Counted from the first letter of the stretch, positions 30,108-40,576 are shown. The stretch: DNA of 64,000 nucleotides from Pseudomonas flexibilis (GCF_000802425.1 NZ_JRUD01000027.1:54268-118267), one strand, 5' to 3'. Notes: a model not told the origin generated them from the sequence alone. Translations and numbers: made by a program.

Positions 30108-31237
30108 TGCCCGGTTTTCCGGTAGCCTTGCAGCGCCTCCAGGCGCTGACGCGCCAGGGCCTGCCCCAGGGCGGCGCCCTGGTAGCCCTGTTCCAGTAGC
30201 GGCTGGATGGCCTGGCCCCGCACGCAGTCGGCGGCGCCGCGCAGGTAGGCGGACTGCCTAAACTCATGCTCCTGTCCGGCACCGCGCGCCGCCATTTCGC
30301 AGGCGGCCAGGAACTGTTCGAAGCGTTGCGGACGGCGGTACACGTCGAAGCCCTGCAGCAAGGCCAGCAACGCCTCGGCGGACAGTTCCAGCGCGTCCTG
30401 CCATGCACCGCGATGCTGACGGGCCAGCAACGCCAGCTCGGCGCATTCACGCGGTGCCTTGCAGCGGCTGTTGATGGCGGCAATCTGTTCCGCGCCGGTA
30501 TCCAGCAGCAGGCAGGCCCAGCGCACCGCCAGCGGCTGCTCGCGCTCGGCGCAGGCGCGCAGCGTTTTCAATAGCGCTTCAGCCCGGTCGCTACCGAAGA
30601 GCGCATCCACTTCCGGCAATAGCTCAGCCAGCGCACCGCAGTCGTGCAGCACCTGCACGAAGACGTCCGGACGCGACTCCATCAGCGCCCGGGATATTTC
30701 TTTCCAGCTGCGTTCCGGGGTCAGGTCGCGCAGCTCGCCGGATTCGCTGAGCTGGCGCATCAGCGCCAGGGTTTCCGGGGCCACCGTGAAGCCGAGCGGC
30801 GCGTAACGGGCGGCAAAGCGCGCCACCCGCAGCACTCGCAAGGGATCCTCGGCGAAGGCCGGCGCCACATGGCGCAGCACTCGCGCCTGCAGATCGCCCA
30901 GCCCGCCATAGGGGTCGATGACCTGGCCGTGTTCGTCCTCGGCCATGGCGTTGATGGTCAGGTCGCGGCGCAGCAGGTCCTGTTCGAGGGTGACCTCGGG
31001 GCTGGCGTGGAAGGTGAAGCCACCGTAGCCGCGCCCACTCTTGCGCTCGGTGCGCGCCAGCGCATACTCCTCACCGGTATGCGGGTGCAGGAACACCGGA
31101 AAGTCCGCGCCCACCGGGCGGTAGCCCAGCGCGGCCATTTCCTCGGCGCTGGCGCCGACCACCACCCAGTCGATTTCACTGACCGGCCGGCCCAGCAGGC
31201 GGTCGCGCACCGCGCCGCCGACTTTGTAGATTTGCAT
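30101..31237 (-). CDS. cca: CCA-adding enzyme (tRNA nucleotidyltransferase, class II)
   Basis: A 378-residue enzyme that builds or repairs the 3' CCA of tRNA. The head domain starts [18 protein letters not shown]. The metal-binding carboxylate pair, usually DxD, reads EID here ([10 protein letters not shown], residues about 21-23). Further motifs are [12 protein letters not shown] and [15 protein letters not shown], with the EDxxR-type nucleotide-recognition segment [13 protein letters not shown]. The usual C-terminal HD domain of the longer enterobacterial enzymes is not evident, and the protein is shorter than those (about 410). The ATG at 31237 is clear. It lies downstream of a DUF4136 lipoprotein. 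Confidence 0.95.
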   Translation of the reverse strand: MQIYKVGGAVRDRLLGRPVSEIDWVVVGASAEEMAALGYRPVGADFPVFLHPHTGEEYALARTERKSGRGYGGFTFHASPEVTLEQDLLRRDLTINAMAEDEHGQVIDPYGGLGDLQARVLRHVAPAFAEDPLRVLRVARFAARYAPLGFTVAPETLALMRQLSESGELRDLTPERSWKEISRALMESRPDVFVQVLHDCGALAELLPEVDALFGSDRAEALLKTLRACAEREQPLAVRWACLLLDTGAEQIAAINSRCKAPRECAELALLARQHRGAWQDALELSAEALLALLQGFDVYRRPQRFEQFLAACEMAARGAGQEHEFRQSAYLRGAADCVRGQAIQPLLEQGYQGAALGQALARQRLEALQGYRKTGHV

Positions 31238-31285
31238 CGCTCACCTCCGTGGCCGCGCAGGATAACAGGCGCGGCCGGCAGAGGT

Positions 31286-31783
31286 TCAGCGCGCTACCGG
31301 CAGCTTTTGCACCAGAGCGTCCACGGCCCGGTCGATCTGCTGCTGGCGCTGGCGCTCCGGACTCAGCTCGGTGCGTGCGGCGCCCTCCCAGAGCAGCTGT
31401 TCGTTGCGATCGGTCACACGCAGGTGCAACAGGCCGCGCACGTCCTCGAAGCGATGGATCACCTGATACGGGCCGAGCGGGCTGGGTGGTGGCACATCGA
31501 CCGGGTAGGTCAGCGGCTGGCTGGCGCTGGTCAATCGATACTGGATGAGCAGCGGCGCATCGCTGCCGCCCTGTCGATAGCCATGGCGGGCGAGGCTGCG
31601 CTGCAGCGACTCGGCGAGCAGTGTGGCTTCGGCGCCGGGCATGTCGGCATAGGGTGCGATGAGCTGGTACTCGCGTCGGGCACCGAAGTCGCTGGCGTCG
31701 TGGAGGATTTGTACCTGGGCGGGATCGGGCGTGCTGCAGGCGTACAGGCCGATGCCGAGCAGGAGGACGGCGGTATGGCGCAT
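31286..31783 (-). CDS. DUF4136-domain lipoprotein
   Basis: A 165-residue lipoprotein with an N-terminal lipobox (LLLGIGLYACS, Cys16) followed by the DUF4136 domain. Segments include FGARREYQLIAP and LLIQYRLTSASQPL, with an arginine/glutamine-rich C-terminus ending RAVDALVQKLPVAR. The residue after the cysteine is serine, which favours sorting to the outer membrane. Function of the family is unknown. It lies between the SpoVR gene and cca on one strand, as in P. aeruginosa. Confidence 0.85.
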   Translation of the reverse strand: MRHTAVLLLGIGLYACSTPDPAQVQILHDASDFGARREYQLIAPYADMPGAEATLLAESLQRSLARHGYRQGGSDAPLLIQYRLTSASQPLTYPVDVPPPSPLGPYQVIHRFEDVRGLLHLRVTDRNEQLLWEGAARTELSPERQRQQQIDRAVDALVQKLPVAR

Positions 31784-31819
31784 GGGAGCCTCCTCGGGAG
31801 GGCTCCGGCCGGAGCCCGG

Positions 31820-33373
31820 TCAGATCGGCGGCAGGGCAAGGTCCAGATGCGGGTACTCCTCGCCGGTCCCCTGCGGGGGCATGTGCTGGGATTGGATGAC
31901 CTTGTCGCCGCGCACCGTCTCTAGATGGACATCGAAACCCCACAAACGATGCAGATGCTTCAGCACTTCCTGGGTGGAATCGCCGAGCGGCTTGCGTTCA
32001 TGCTGGATGTGACGCAGCGTCAGCGAGCGGTCGCCCCGTCGGTCCACGTCCCACACCTGCACGTTCGGTTCGCGGTTGCCCAGGTTGTACTGCGCGGCCA
32101 GCTGTTCACGAATCGCCCGGTAGCCCGCCTCATCGTGGATGGCCGGCACCAGCAACTCGTCCTGCTGATCGTCGTCCAGCACGCTGAACAGACGCAGATC
32201 GCGGATCACCTTGGGTGAGAGGAATTGCTGGATGAAGCTTTCATCCTTGAAATTGGCCATGGCGAACTTGACCGTTTCCAGCCAGTTGCCGCCGGCGATG
32301 TCCGGGAACCAGCGGCGATCCTCGTCGGTGGGGTGCTCGCAGATGCGCCTCAGGTCGCTGTAGATGGCGAAGCCCAGCGTGTAGGGATTGATGCCGCTGT
32401 AGTAGGGGCTGTCGAAGGCGGGCTGATAGATGACATTGGTGTGGCTCTGCAGGAACTCCATCATGAAGCCGTCGGTGACCAGCCCCTCGTCGTACAGCGC
32501 GTTCATCAGCGTGTAGTGCCAGAAGGTGGCCCAGCCCTCGTTCATCACCTGGGTCTGGCGCTGCGGGTAGAAGTACTGGGCGATCTTGCGCACGATGCGC
32601 ACCACTTCGCGCTGCCAGGGCTCCAGCAGCGGCGCGTGCTTTTCGACGAAGTAGAGGATGTTTTCCTGCGGTTCGACCGGGAAGCGCTGGTTGGCGTCGC
32701 GCTGCGATCCCTTGTCGGCGGCGCGTGGAATGGTGCGCCACAGGTCGTTGATCTGCTTCTGCAGGTGTTCCTCGCGGCTCTTCTGGCGCAGCCGCTCCTC
32801 CTCGGCGGAGATCGGGTAGGGGCGCTTGTAGCGGTCCACGCCGTAGTTCATCAGCGCATGGCAGGAGTCCAGCAGATCCTCCACCGCCTTGATGCCGTGG
32901 CGCTCCTCGCACTCGCTGATGTACTGCCGGGCGAATACCAGGTAGTCGATGATCGAGCTGGCGTCGGTCCAGCTGCGGAACAGGTAGTTGCCCTTGAAGA
33001 AACTGTTGTGGCCGTAGCAGGCGTGGGCGATCACCAGGGCCTGCATGCACATGGTGTTCTCTTCCATGAGGTAGGCGATGCACGGGTCGGAGTTGATGAC
33101 GATCTCGTAGGCCAGGCCCATCTGCCCGCGCGTGTAGCCCTTCTCGGTGGCCAGGAAATGCTTGCCGTAGGACCAGTGGTGGTAGCCGATGGGCATGCCC
33201 ACCGAGGCGTAGGCGTCCATCATCTGCTCGGCGGTGATCACCTCGATCTGGTTGGCGTAAGTGTCCAGGCCGAAGCCGGCGGCGAGCCGGCCGATTTCCT
33301 TGTCGTAGGCCTGGATCAGCTCGAAGGTCCATTCCGAGCCGGTGGAAAGCGGTTGGCGCTTCTTGCTGCCCAT
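31820..33373 (-). CDS. SpoVR family protein (YcgB)
   Basis: A 517-residue cytoplasmic protein of the SpoVR/YcgB family, beginning [20 protein letters not shown]. Conserved histidine- and aromatic-rich segments include PIGYHHWSYGKHF, IAHACYGHNSFFKGNY and NEGWATFWHYTLMN. The molecular activity is unknown; in Bacillus SpoVR affects spore cortex formation, and in proteobacteria the gene travels with yeaH and prkA. Its start overlaps the yeaH stop (TGATG at 33375-33371), so the two are translationally coupled. Confidence 0.93.
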   Translation of the reverse strand: MGSKKRQPLSTGSEWTFELIQAYDKEIGRLAAGFGLDTYANQIEVITAEQMMDAYASVGMPIGYHHWSYGKHFLATEKGYTRGQMGLAYEIVINSDPCIAYLMEENTMCMQALVIAHACYGHNSFFKGNYLFRSWTDASSIIDYLVFARQYISECEERHGIKAVEDLLDSCHALMNYGVDRYKRPYPISAEEERLRQKSREEHLQKQINDLWRTIPRAADKGSQRDANQRFPVEPQENILYFVEKHAPLLEPWQREVVRIVRKIAQYFYPQRQTQVMNEGWATFWHYTLMNALYDEGLVTDGFMMEFLQSHTNVIYQPAFDSPYYSGINPYTLGFAIYSDLRRICEHPTDEDRRWFPDIAGGNWLETVKFAMANFKDESFIQQFLSPKVIRDLRLFSVLDDDQQDELLVPAIHDEAGYRAIREQLAAQYNLGNREPNVQVWDVDRRGDRSLTLRHIQHERKPLGDSTQEVLKHLHRLWGFDVHLETVRGDKVIQSQHMPPQGTGEEYPHLDLALPPI

Positions 33374-34644
33374 CAGGCCATCCTCCGCTGGAAGAGATCG
33401 CGGAACACCGGATAGATGTCGGCGGCCGAGATCAGCTGCTGCTGGGCGAAGCTGTCCGGGTACACCTCATGCACCGTTTCGTACTCGTACCAGAGCGCCT
33501 GGTGTTCGCGGGGGGTGATCTCCACATAGGTGAAGTACTGGACGAAGGGCATGATCTTCTCTTCCAGCAGCTCGCGGCACAGCGGCGAGTCATCGTTCCA
33601 GTTGTCGCCGTCGGAGGCCTGGGCGCCATAGATGTTCCATTCGTGCACCGGGTAGCGGGCGGCCATGATCTCCTGCATCAGTTTCAGGGCGCTGGACACG
33701 ATGGTGCCGCCGGTTTCCCGGGAGTAGAAGAACTCCTCCTCGTCGACCTCCTTGGCGCTGGTGTGGTGGCGGATGAACACCACCTCGATCTTGTCGTAGC
33801 TGCGCTTGAGGAACAGGTACAGCAGGATGAAGAAGCGCTTGGCGATGTCCTTGGTGGCCTGGGTCATCGACCCGGAGACGTCCATCAGGCAGAACATCAC
33901 CGCCTTGGAGGTCGGGTTGGGCTGCTTGATCAGCAGGTTGTACTTGAGGTCGAAGGTATCCAGGAACGGAATGCGGTCGATGCGCGCCCGCAGTTTTTCG
34001 ATCAGCGCCTCGGTGGCCTGGATGTCGCTGAAGTTATCCGGCTCCTCGCGGCGCAGGCGCTCCAGTTCCGCGCGCGCGGCGCGCAGCTTGAGGCGGCTGC
34101 TGCCGGACAGCGCGATGCGCCGCGCATGGGCCGAGCGCAGGGTACGCACGATGTTGATGCGCGATGGGTTGCCTTCGTTGCTGATGCCGGCACGCACGGT
34201 CTTGAAACTGTCGGCGCCGGTGATGTGGCGCTTGACCAGGTTGGGCAGTTCCAGGTCCTCGAACATGAAATCGAGGAATTCCTCCTGAGTGATCTGGAAC
34301 ACGAAGTCGTCCATGCCTTCGCCGCTGTTGCCGGCCTGGCCCCGGCCGCCGCCGCCCCCGCCGCCCTCCTGCGGACGGGGGATGCGCTCGCCGGCGACGA
34401 ACTCCTTGTTACCCGGGTGCACGCTGGTCTGCCGGCCGCCGCGGCCGTGGTGCAGGATGGGTTCGTCGATGTCGCGGCCGGGGATGGTGATCTGCTCGCC
34501 GTGCTCCATGTCGGTAATGGAACGCCGGCCGACGGCTTCCTCGACGGCTTTCTTGATATGGCCACGGTAACGGCTCAGGAACCGCTGGCGGTTCACCGTG
34601 CTCTTGTTCTTGCCGTTCAGGCGGCGGTCGATGACGTAGCTCAT
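33373..34644 (-). CDS. YeaH/DUF444 family protein with von Willebrand A-type fold
   Basis: A 423-residue protein beginning [21 protein letters not shown] glycine-rich run (about 92-100) leads to a central region and a C-terminal vWA-like domain with the MIDAS motif DVSGSM ([16 protein letters not shown], about residue 248). In E. coli yeaGH is an operon induced by starvation through sigma-S and NtrC. YeaH is thought to work with the kinase YeaG/PrkA. An upstream in-frame ATG would add 21 residues of non-conserved sequence and is rejected. It lies between prkA and spoVR on the minus strand. Confidence 0.93.
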   Translation of the reverse strand: MSYVIDRRLNGKNKSTVNRQRFLSRYRGHIKKAVEEAVGRRSITDMEHGEQITIPGRDIDEPILHHGRGGRQTSVHPGNKEFVAGERIPRPQEGGGGGGGRGQAGNSGEGMDDFVFQITQEEFLDFMFEDLELPNLVKRHITGADSFKTVRAGISNEGNPSRINIVRTLRSAHARRIALSGSSRLKLRAARAELERLRREEPDNFSDIQATEALIEKLRARIDRIPFLDTFDLKYNLLIKQPNPTSKAVMFCLMDVSGSMTQATKDIAKRFFILLYLFLKRSYDKIEVVFIRHHTSAKEVDEEEFFYSRETGGTIVSSALKLMQEIMAARYPVHEWNIYGAQASDGDNWNDDSPLCRELLEEKIMPFVQYFTYVEITPREHQALWYEYETVHEVYPDSFAQQQLISAADIYPVFRDLFQRRMA

Positions 34645-34735
34645 ATACGCGCTCCGGGCTAGCGGGAAGCTGCAGGCCGGAAGCTGGCAGTGCGCTGCGG
34701 TGCGCACAGGCGTCCAGCTTCAGGCGTCAGCTGCG

Positions 34736-36658
34736 TTACTGCGATTTACGTACCCGCAGATACCATTCGGACAGCAGGCGCACCTGTTTCTCGGTATAGC
34801 CACGCTCGACCATGCGCACCACGAAGTCGTTGTGCTTCTTCTGGTCTTCCTTGCTGGCCTTGGCGTTGAAGCTGATGACCGGCAGGAGGTCCTCGGTGTT
34901 GGAGAACATCTTCTTCTCGATCACTACGCGCAGCTTCTCGTAGCTCAGCCAGCTGGGGTTCTTGCCGTTGTTGCTGGCGCGCGCGCGTAGCACGAAGTTG
35001 ACGATCTCGTTGCGGAAGTCCTTCGGGTTGCTGATGCCGGCGGGCTTCTCGATCTTCTCCAGTTCCTCGTTGAGGGCCATGCGGTTGAGGATCTCGCCGG
35101 TTTCCGGGTCGCGGTACTCCTGGTCCTGGATCCAGAAGTCGGCGTACAGCACGTAGCGGTCGAAGATGTTCTGCCCGTACTCGCTGTAGGACTCCAGGTA
35201 GGCGGTCTGGATTTCCTTGCCGATGAACTCGATGTAGCGCGGCGCCAGGTATTCCTTGAGGAAACGCAGGTAGCGCTCGCGCACCTCCGGCGGGAACTGT
35301 TCCTGTTCGATCTGCTGTTCCAGCACGTAGAGCAGATGCACCGGGTTGGCGGCGATCTCGTGCGGGTCGAAGTTGAACACCTTGGAGAGGATCTTGAAGG
35401 CGAAGCGGGTGGACAGGCCGGTCATGCCCTCGTCGACGCCGGCGGCGTCGCGGTATTCCTGGATCGACTTGGCCTTGGGATCGGTGTCCTTGAGGTTCTC
35501 GCCGTCGTACACGCGCATCTTCGAATAGATGTTGGAGTTCTCCGGCTCCTTGAGGCGCGACAGCACCGAGAACTGAGCGAGCATCTTCAGGGTGTCCGGG
35601 GCGCAGTGGGCGCGCGACAGCGTGCTGCTGGCCAGCAGCTTGTCGTAGATCTTGATCTCGTCGGTGACGCGCAGGCAGTAGGGCACCTTGACGATGTAGA
35701 TACGGTCGATGAACGCCTCGTTGTTCTTGTTGTTGCGGAAGTTGTGCCATTCCGACTCGTTGGAGTGGGCGAGGATGATGCCGTTGAACGGAATCGCCCC
35801 GAGTCCCTCGGTGCTGTTGTAGTTGCCTTCCTGGGTGGCGGTGAGCAGCGGGTGCAGCACCTTGATGGGGGCCTTGAACATCTCGACGAACTCCATCAGC
35901 CCCTGGTTGGCCCGGCACAGGGCGCCGGAGTAGCTGTAGGCGTCGGCGTCGTTCTGCGGGAAGTCCTCCAGCTTGCGGATGTCCACCTTGCCGACCAGCG
36001 AGGAGATGTCCTGGTTGTTCTCGTCGCCCGGCTCGGTCTTGGCGATGGCGATCTGGTTGAGGATCGAGGGGTGCAGCTTGACCACCCGGAACTGGCTGAT
36101 GTCGCCGCCGAATTCCTGCAGCCGCTTGGTGGCCCACGGCGACATAATGTTGCTCAGCAGACGGCGCGGGATGTTGTATTCCTCTTCGAGGATGGCGCCA
36201 TCCTCGCTGGCGTTGAACAGGCTCAGCGGCGATTCGAACACTGGCGAGCCCTTGATGGCATAGAAGGGCACCTTTTCCATCAGTTGCTTGAGCTTCTCGG
36301 CCAGTGAGGACTTGCCGCCGCCCACCGGACCCAGCAGGTAGAGAATCTGCTTTTTCTCTTCCAAACCCTGGGCAGCATGGCGGAAGAACGAGACGATCTG
36401 CTCGATGCTTTCTTCCATCCCGTGAAAGTCGGCGAAGGCCGGATAGCGGCGGATGACCTTGTTGGAGAAGATGCGCGACAGGCGCGGGTCGCTGGCGGTA
36501 TCGACCAGTTCGGGCTCGCCGATCGCCAGCAGCAGGCGCTCGGCAGCACTGGCGTAGGCGCTGGGGTCGCGCTTGCAGAGGTCCAGATACTCCTGCAGGG
36601 AATATTCTTCCTCGCGAGTCGTTTCGAATCGCTGCTGGAAGTGGCTGAAAATGCTCAT
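34736..36658 (-). CDS. prkA: PrkA-type serine protein kinase / AAA+ protein (YeaG)
   Basis: A 640-residue cytoplasmic protein with an N-terminal AAA+ PrkA domain. The Walker A GPVGGGKSS is at about 110-118, and segments SPWATKRLQEFGGDIS and NGIILAHSNESEWHNF are typical of the family. The C-terminal PrkA domain carries the kinase-like fold (FNFDPHEIAANPVHLLYVLEQQI). In E. coli YeaG phosphorylates targets during nutrient stress. It is the first gene of the prkA-yeaH-spoVR module. I found no sigma-54 promoter or NtrC site upstream, unlike the E. coli operon, so its control here is not evident. Confidence 0.95.
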   Translation of the reverse strand: MSIFSHFQQRFETTREEEYSLQEYLDLCKRDPSAYASAAERLLLAIGEPELVDTASDPRLSRIFSNKVIRRYPAFADFHGMEESIEQIVSFFRHAAQGLEEKKQILYLLGPVGGGKSSLAEKLKQLMEKVPFYAIKGSPVFESPLSLFNASEDGAILEEEYNIPRRLLSNIMSPWATKRLQEFGGDISQFRVVKLHPSILNQIAIAKTEPGDENNQDISSLVGKVDIRKLEDFPQNDADAYSYSGALCRANQGLMEFVEMFKAPIKVLHPLLTATQEGNYNSTEGLGAIPFNGIILAHSNESEWHNFRNNKNNEAFIDRIYIVKVPYCLRVTDEIKIYDKLLASSTLSRAHCAPDTLKMLAQFSVLSRLKEPENSNIYSKMRVYDGENLKDTDPKAKSIQEYRDAAGVDEGMTGLSTRFAFKILSKVFNFDPHEIAANPVHLLYVLEQQIEQEQFPPEVRERYLRFLKEYLAPRYIEFIGKEIQTAYLESYSEYGQNIFDRYVLYADFWIQDQEYRDPETGEILNRMALNEELEKIEKPAGISNPKDFRNEIVNFVLRARASNNGKNPSWLSYEKLRVVIEKKMFSNTEDLLPVISFNAKASKEDQKKHNDFVVRMVERGYTEKQVRLLSEWYLRVRKSQ

Positions 36659-36907
36659 GACGTCACCTCGCTCGATTGATAGAGCCGGCGCGGCTCGTTC
36701 TTGCGGGTGCTGGCTGCCTGCCGAGGACTCGGTCAGGTCAAATCCCCCAGAACCTAAGGTCGCTTACGCCGGGAGCCGGTGGACCGGCTCTTCCATTTTT
36801 CGATGGTCTGGGAGCAAGGATAGTTCGTAATCGTGGCGGTCAATGGCGGGCCGTCCGAAGCGGTCGGCGGGTGGCCGCCCGGGAGGGCGGCCGGAAGGGG
36901 GCAGGGC
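36659..36907. other. Gap between glpE and prkA with a hairpin
   Basis: 249 bases containing a perfect hairpin at 36773-36790 (GAGCCGGT, a two-base loop, and its complement), followed on the plus strand by TTCCATTTTT. No plus-strand gene precedes it. For the minus strand it lies about 115 bases upstream of prkA and could be leader structure. No gene is seen. Confidence 0.5.
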
Positions 36908-37237
36908 TCAGTCGTTGCCGCGGCTCACCGCCTGCGGATAGAGGCTGCGCCAGTGCTCGAAGCCACCGTCCAGGCTGTACACCTGGCTGAAGCCTTGGTG
37001 GGCCAGGTAGTTCGCGGCGCTCTGGCTGGAGATACCGTGGTAACAGTTGACGATCAGCGGCTGGTCGAAGTCTGCCTGGGCGATGAAGTCGTGCAGCGAG
37101 TGGTTGTCCAGGTGGCGGGCGCCAGGGATGTGCCCGTTGGCGAAACTCTGTGCATCGCGGATGTCGACCAGTTGCGCGCCCTGCTCCAGCAGTTCACGGG
37201 CCTGCTCGGGGGCGATGCGCTGGAAGGTGTCGGTCAT
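36908..37237 (-). CDS. glpE: GlpE, thiosulfate sulfurtransferase (single-domain rhodanese)
   Basis: A 109-residue rhodanese with the active-site loop [10 protein letters not shown]; the catalytic Cys is at residue 65, exactly as in E. coli GlpE. It transfers sulfur from thiosulfate to cyanide or thiols in the cytoplasm. The ATG at 37237 overlaps the apaH stop (ATGA at 37237-37234), giving translational coupling with apaH and apaG. A longer in-frame extension overlaps apaH and is rejected. Here the gene belongs to the apaG-apaH-glpE run rather than to a glycerol regulon. Confidence 0.95.
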   Translation of the reverse strand: MTDTFQRIAPEQARELLEQGAQLVDIRDAQSFANGHIPGARHLDNHSLHDFIAQADFDQPLIVNCYHGISSQSAANYLAHQGFSQVYSLDGGFEHWRSLYPQAVSRGND

Positions 37238-38169
37238 GGACGGCTCCTGAAGAGGCGGGACAGGTGGTTGAGGCCGGTCGCGAGCAGGGAGGTGCCCTCG
37301 CCCTGTTCCGGCTGGGGTGGCGAGGCAGAAGGCTCGTCGTGGCTTTCCCGCTTCGACTTCTGGCAATCGCAGTGGTGCAGTTCGCCGCTGTCGACGTTGA
37401 GCAGGGTCATGGCGCCGCCCCATACGCAGCCGGTATCCAGCGCATACAGGCCGGGCTCATCGCAGCGCCCCTCGAGTGCCGCCCAGTGGCCGAAGATCAG
37501 CTTCTGCCCGCGGGCCTTGCGCTTGGGGTGGCTGAACCAGGGGGCGAAGCCCGCCGGTGCGCTGGACAAGCCTTCCTTGCTCTTCAGGTCCAGCGTGCCG
37601 TCTGCGGTGCAGAAGCGCATGCGCGTGAAGTAGTTGGTGATGACCCGCAGGCGCTCGATGCCGTGCAGATTCTTGCTCCACCTAGCGGGCTCGTTGCCGT
37701 ACATGCCGTCGAGGAATTCCCGGATGCGGTTGTCGTCCCGCAGGACTTCTTCCACTTCGGCGGCGCGCAGCAGGGCCTTCTTCAGCGTCCACTGCGGGGG
37801 AATGCCGGCATGCACCAGCGCTATGTCGCGCTCGGCGTCGTAGTGCAGCAGCTTCTGCCGGCGCAGCCAGTCGAGCAGGTCATCGCGATCGGGCGCCTCG
37901 AGGATTTCGCGCAGCGAGTCGTGCTTCTTCAGACGCTCGATGTTGTAGGCGGCAGCCAGCAGGTGCAGATCATGATTGCCCAGCACCGTAGTGATCGAGT
38001 CGCGCATGGCGTAGAGAAAGCGCAGGGTGCCCAGCGAGTCCGGGCCGCGGTTGACCAGGTCGCCAACCAGCCACAGGTGATCCCTTGCGGGCTGGAAATC
38101 CACCCGTTCGAGCAGGCACTTGAGGGGCTCCAGGCAGCCCTGGATGTCGCCCACGGCGTACAGGGCCAT
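37234..38169 (-). CDS. apaH: ApaH, symmetrical diadenosine tetraphosphatase, with a C-terminal extension
   Basis: A 311-residue metallophosphoesterase hydrolysing Ap4A to two ADP and removing Np4 caps from RNA. Metal-binding motifs: [12 protein letters not shown] at the N-terminus, [13 protein letters not shown], and [13 protein letters not shown]. Later signatures are [11 protein letters not shown] and GHWAALEG. Beyond [11 protein letters not shown], about 30 extra residues rich in Ser, Pro, Glu and Gln, then Arg, extend past the usual end (about 275-285). The start overlaps the apaG stop by one base. Confidence 0.95.
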   Translation of the reverse strand: MALYAVGDIQGCLEPLKCLLERVDFQPARDHLWLVGDLVNRGPDSLGTLRFLYAMRDSITTVLGNHDLHLLAAAYNIERLKKHDSLREILEAPDRDDLLDWLRRQKLLHYDAERDIALVHAGIPPQWTLKKALLRAAEVEEVLRDDNRIREFLDGMYGNEPARWSKNLHGIERLRVITNYFTRMRFCTADGTLDLKSKEGLSSAPAGFAPWFSHPKRKARGQKLIFGHWAALEGRCDEPGLYALDTGCVWGGAMTLLNVDSGELHHCDCQKSKRESHDEPSASPPQPEQGEGTSLLATGLNHLSRLFRSRP

Positions 38170-38546
38170 CAGTGCAACGCTCCGGGAACAGCGAGACGGA
38201 AGGGCGGGATCGGCGCTTCGAAACGGGAACCGTCGTCGGCGAGCATCTGATAGCTGCCATACATGCTGCCCACCTCGGTGTGCAGCAGGGTGCCACTGGT
38301 ATAGGTGTAGCTCTCGCCGGGTTGCAGATGCGGTTGCTGGCCGACCACACCCTCGCCGCGCACTTCCTGAACCTGCCCGTCGCCGTCGGTGATGATCCAG
38401 TGGCGGCCCAGCAACTGGGCGCCGATCTGACCGCTGTTGTGCAGCGTGATGGTGTAGGCGAAGGCATAGCGCTGCGACTCCGGTTGCGAGCGATCGGAGA
38501 GGTAGCGGGTGACGACCTGGATGTCGATGCGAGGGCTTTCGGTCAT
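38169..38546 (-). CDS. apaG: ApaG protein
   Basis: A 125-residue protein of fibronectin-III-like fold with the conserved [29 protein letters not shown] and [10 protein letters not shown] segments. ApaG affects divalent-cation handling and is usually linked to apaH; its molecular activity is uncertain. The length is typical. It lies 29 bases downstream of rsmA. Its stop overlaps the apaH start (TGATG). Confidence 0.96.
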   Translation of the reverse strand: MTESPRIDIQVVTRYLSDRSQPESQRYAFAYTITLHNSGQIGAQLLGRHWIITDGDGQVQEVRGEGVVGQQPHLQPGESYTYTSGTLLHTEVGSMYGSYQMLADDGSRFEAPIPPFRLAVPGALH

Positions 38547-38575
38547 GCGCGTGGGATATCTGCCTGTGGTCGGGA

Positions 38576-39388
38576 CTAGGAAGTTTCGTCGCGGGGCGCC
38601 TGCAGGGCCAGGCGGTCGGCCAGGCGCACGAAGGCGGCCAGATCCAGTTGTTCCGGGCGCAGCGAACCCTCCACGCCAGCCGCCTCGATGTCCTCGGCGC
38701 TGAGCAACCCCTTGAGGGTATTGCGCAGGGTCTTGCGGCGCATGTTGAAGGCCGCGCGCACCACGCGGTCGAGCTGGCGCGGATCCTGCGCCGGGTGCGG
38801 CAGGGTTTCGTGGGGCACCAGGCGAACGATGGCCGAATCCACCTTGGGCGCCGGATTGAACGCGCCCGGGCCGACATTGAACAGATGCTCCACGCGGCAG
38901 TGGTACTGCACCATGATCGACAGGCGGCCCCAGTCACCGCCACCCGGCTCGGCAGCCAGGCGCTCGACCACTTCCTTCTGCAGCATGAAATGCATGTCGC
39001 GGATCAGATGGGCGTGATCCAGCAGGTGGAAGATCAGCGGAGTGGAGATGTTGTACGGCAGGTTGCCGACCACACGCAGGCTGTGCGGGCCATCGGCGAG
39101 GGTGGCGAAGTCGAACTTCAGCGCATCGCCCTGGTTGATGTGGAAATTCGGCCGGCCAGCGAAGCGGCTGTTGAGGATCGGGATCAGGTCCAGGTCGAGC
39201 TCCACCACTTCCAGGTTGGCGCCGCTGTCCAACAGGCCCTCGGTCAGCGCGCCCTGGCCGGGGCCGATTTCCACCAGCCGCTCGCCGGCACGCGGGCGGA
39301 TGGCGCGCAGGATGCGGTCGATCACCCCCATGTCATGCAGGAAGTTCTGGCCGAAGCGCTTGCGGGCGCGGTGTTGGTAGTCGGACAT
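38576..39388 (-). CDS. rsmA: RsmA/KsgA, 16S rRNA dimethyladenosine transferase
   Basis: A 270-residue SAM-dependent methyltransferase dimethylating A1518 and A1519 of 16S rRNA, a late 30S assembly checkpoint. Motifs: [11 protein letters not shown] near residue 10, motif [16 protein letters not shown], motif [17 protein letters not shown], and the C-terminal helical domain. Length and order (pdxA-rsmA-apaG-apaH) are those of most gammaproteobacteria. It lies downstream of pdxA with a terminator-like hairpin between them. Confidence 0.97.
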   Translation of the reverse strand: MSDYQHRARKRFGQNFLHDMGVIDRILRAIRPRAGERLVEIGPGQGALTEGLLDSGANLEVVELDLDLIPILNSRFAGRPNFHINQGDALKFDFATLADGPHSLRVVGNLPYNISTPLIFHLLDHAHLIRDMHFMLQKEVVERLAAEPGGGDWGRLSIMVQYHCRVEHLFNVGPGAFNPAPKVDSAIVRLVPHETLPHPAQDPRQLDRVVRAAFNMRRKTLRNTLKGLLSAEDIEAAGVEGSLRPEQLDLAAFVRLADRLALQAPRDETS

Positions 39389-39456
39389 GACAGGGTTCCG
39401 GAAGCTGACTGCGCAAAGCGAAAGGGGCGCAGTTTAACAGGTGAGATCGGCTGACG

Positions 39457-39480
39457 GAAAAGCGGCGCCAGAGCGCCGCT
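39457..39480 (-). terminator. Hairpin terminator after pdxA
   Basis: Exact 8-base arms AGCGGCGC (39461-39468) and its complement (39473-39480) around CAGA, followed on the minus strand by TTTTCC. It lies six bases past the pdxA stop; the short T run suggests partial termination before rsmA. Confidence 0.7.
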
Positions 39481-39486
39481 GCGTTT

Positions 39487-40479
39487 TCAGCATGGCCGGC
39501 TGTCCGCCATCAGGTAGGCGGTGTGCAATGCCACGCGCAGGCTGCCGGTATCGATGCGTCCGCTGCCGGCCAGGTCCAGGGCGGTACCGTGATCCACCGA
39601 GGTGCGAATGATCGGTAATCCCAGAGTGACATTCACCGCTGCGCCGAAGCCCTTGTACTTGAGCACCGGCAGGCCCTGGTCGTGATACATGGCCAGCACC
39701 GCGTCGCAGTGCTCCAGATGCTTGGGCGTGAACAGGGTGTCGGCCGGCAGCGGACCCACGAGATCCATGCCTTCCTGGCGCAGCTGCTCCAGGGTCGGCT
39801 CGATGACCTCGATCTCCTCGCGGCCCAGGTGCCCGCCCTCGCCCGCGTGCGGATTGAGGCCGCAGACCAGGATGCGTGGCCGGGCGATGCCGAACTTGTC
39901 GCGCAGGTCCGCATGCAGGATGCGCGTGACGCGCGTCAGGCGCTCGGGGGTGATGGCCGCCGCCACGTCCTTGAGCGGCAGGTGGGTGGTCACCAGGGCG
40001 ACGCGCAGACCTTCGGTGGCGAGCATCATCACCACCTGTTCGGTGTGGGTCAGCTCGGCGAGAAACTCGGTGTGCCCGGAGAAGGGTACGCCGCCTTCGT
40101 TGATCACGCCCTTGTGCACCGGCGCGGTGATCATGCCGGCGAAGGTCCCGGCCACGCAGCCTTCACCGGCGCGGCGCAGGGTTTCCAGCACATAGCCGGC
40201 GTTGGCCGGGTCGAGGCGGCCGGGCTGCGCCGGGGATTGCAACGGCGTGTGCCAGACATACAGGCTGCCGGCCGGGGCCGGTTCCTGCGGCCAGCGCCCC
40301 GGGCCGACGTCGAGCAGGGTGATCTCCAGGCCCAGCTCGCCGGCCCGCTGGCGCAGCAGCTCACGACTGGCGATGGACACGAGGGCATGGGGCTGCGCCT
40401 CGCGGGACAGCAGCAGGCAGAGGTCGGGACCGATGCCGGCGGGCTCGCCGGGGGTGAGGGCAAAGAGGCGGCAGGACAT
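39487..40479 (-). CDS. pdxA: PdxA, 4-hydroxythreonine-4-phosphate dehydrogenase
   Basis: A 330-residue enzyme of the deoxyxylulose-5-phosphate-dependent pyridoxal phosphate pathway, oxidising 4-phosphohydroxy-L-threonine. Conserved segments: [14 protein letters not shown] at the N-terminus, [23 protein letters not shown], the metal-ligand region [16 protein letters not shown], and [16 protein letters not shown]. Length is normal. It follows surA on the minus strand after a repeat-containing gap. Confidence 0.97.
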   Translation of the reverse strand: MSCRLFALTPGEPAGIGPDLCLLLSREAQPHALVSIASRELLRQRAGELGLEITLLDVGPGRWPQEPAPAGSLYVWHTPLQSPAQPGRLDPANAGYVLETLRRAGEGCVAGTFAGMITAPVHKGVINEGGVPFSGHTEFLAELTHTEQVVMMLATEGLRVALVTTHLPLKDVAAAITPERLTRVTRILHADLRDKFGIARPRILVCGLNPHAGEGGHLGREEIEVIEPTLEQLRQEGMDLVGPLPADTLFTPKHLEHCDAVLAMYHDQGLPVLKYKGFGAAVNVTLGLPIIRTSVDHGTALDLAGSGRIDTGSLRVALHTAYLMADSRPC

Positions 40480-40576
40480 GATGGATACCCGTAAGGCCAG
40501 CGGATGCCGGCCGGCTTGGATTGACGTCAGGGCTCAGTGGAGGGCGCTGACCGACGGAGCCAGGCTGTTGCAGAAT

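Noticed and set aside
36659..36907. Sigma-54 promoter for prkA, expected by analogy with E. coli yeaGH
   Set aside because: No GG-N10-GC element or GCACC-N5-GGTGC site was found on the relevant strand.
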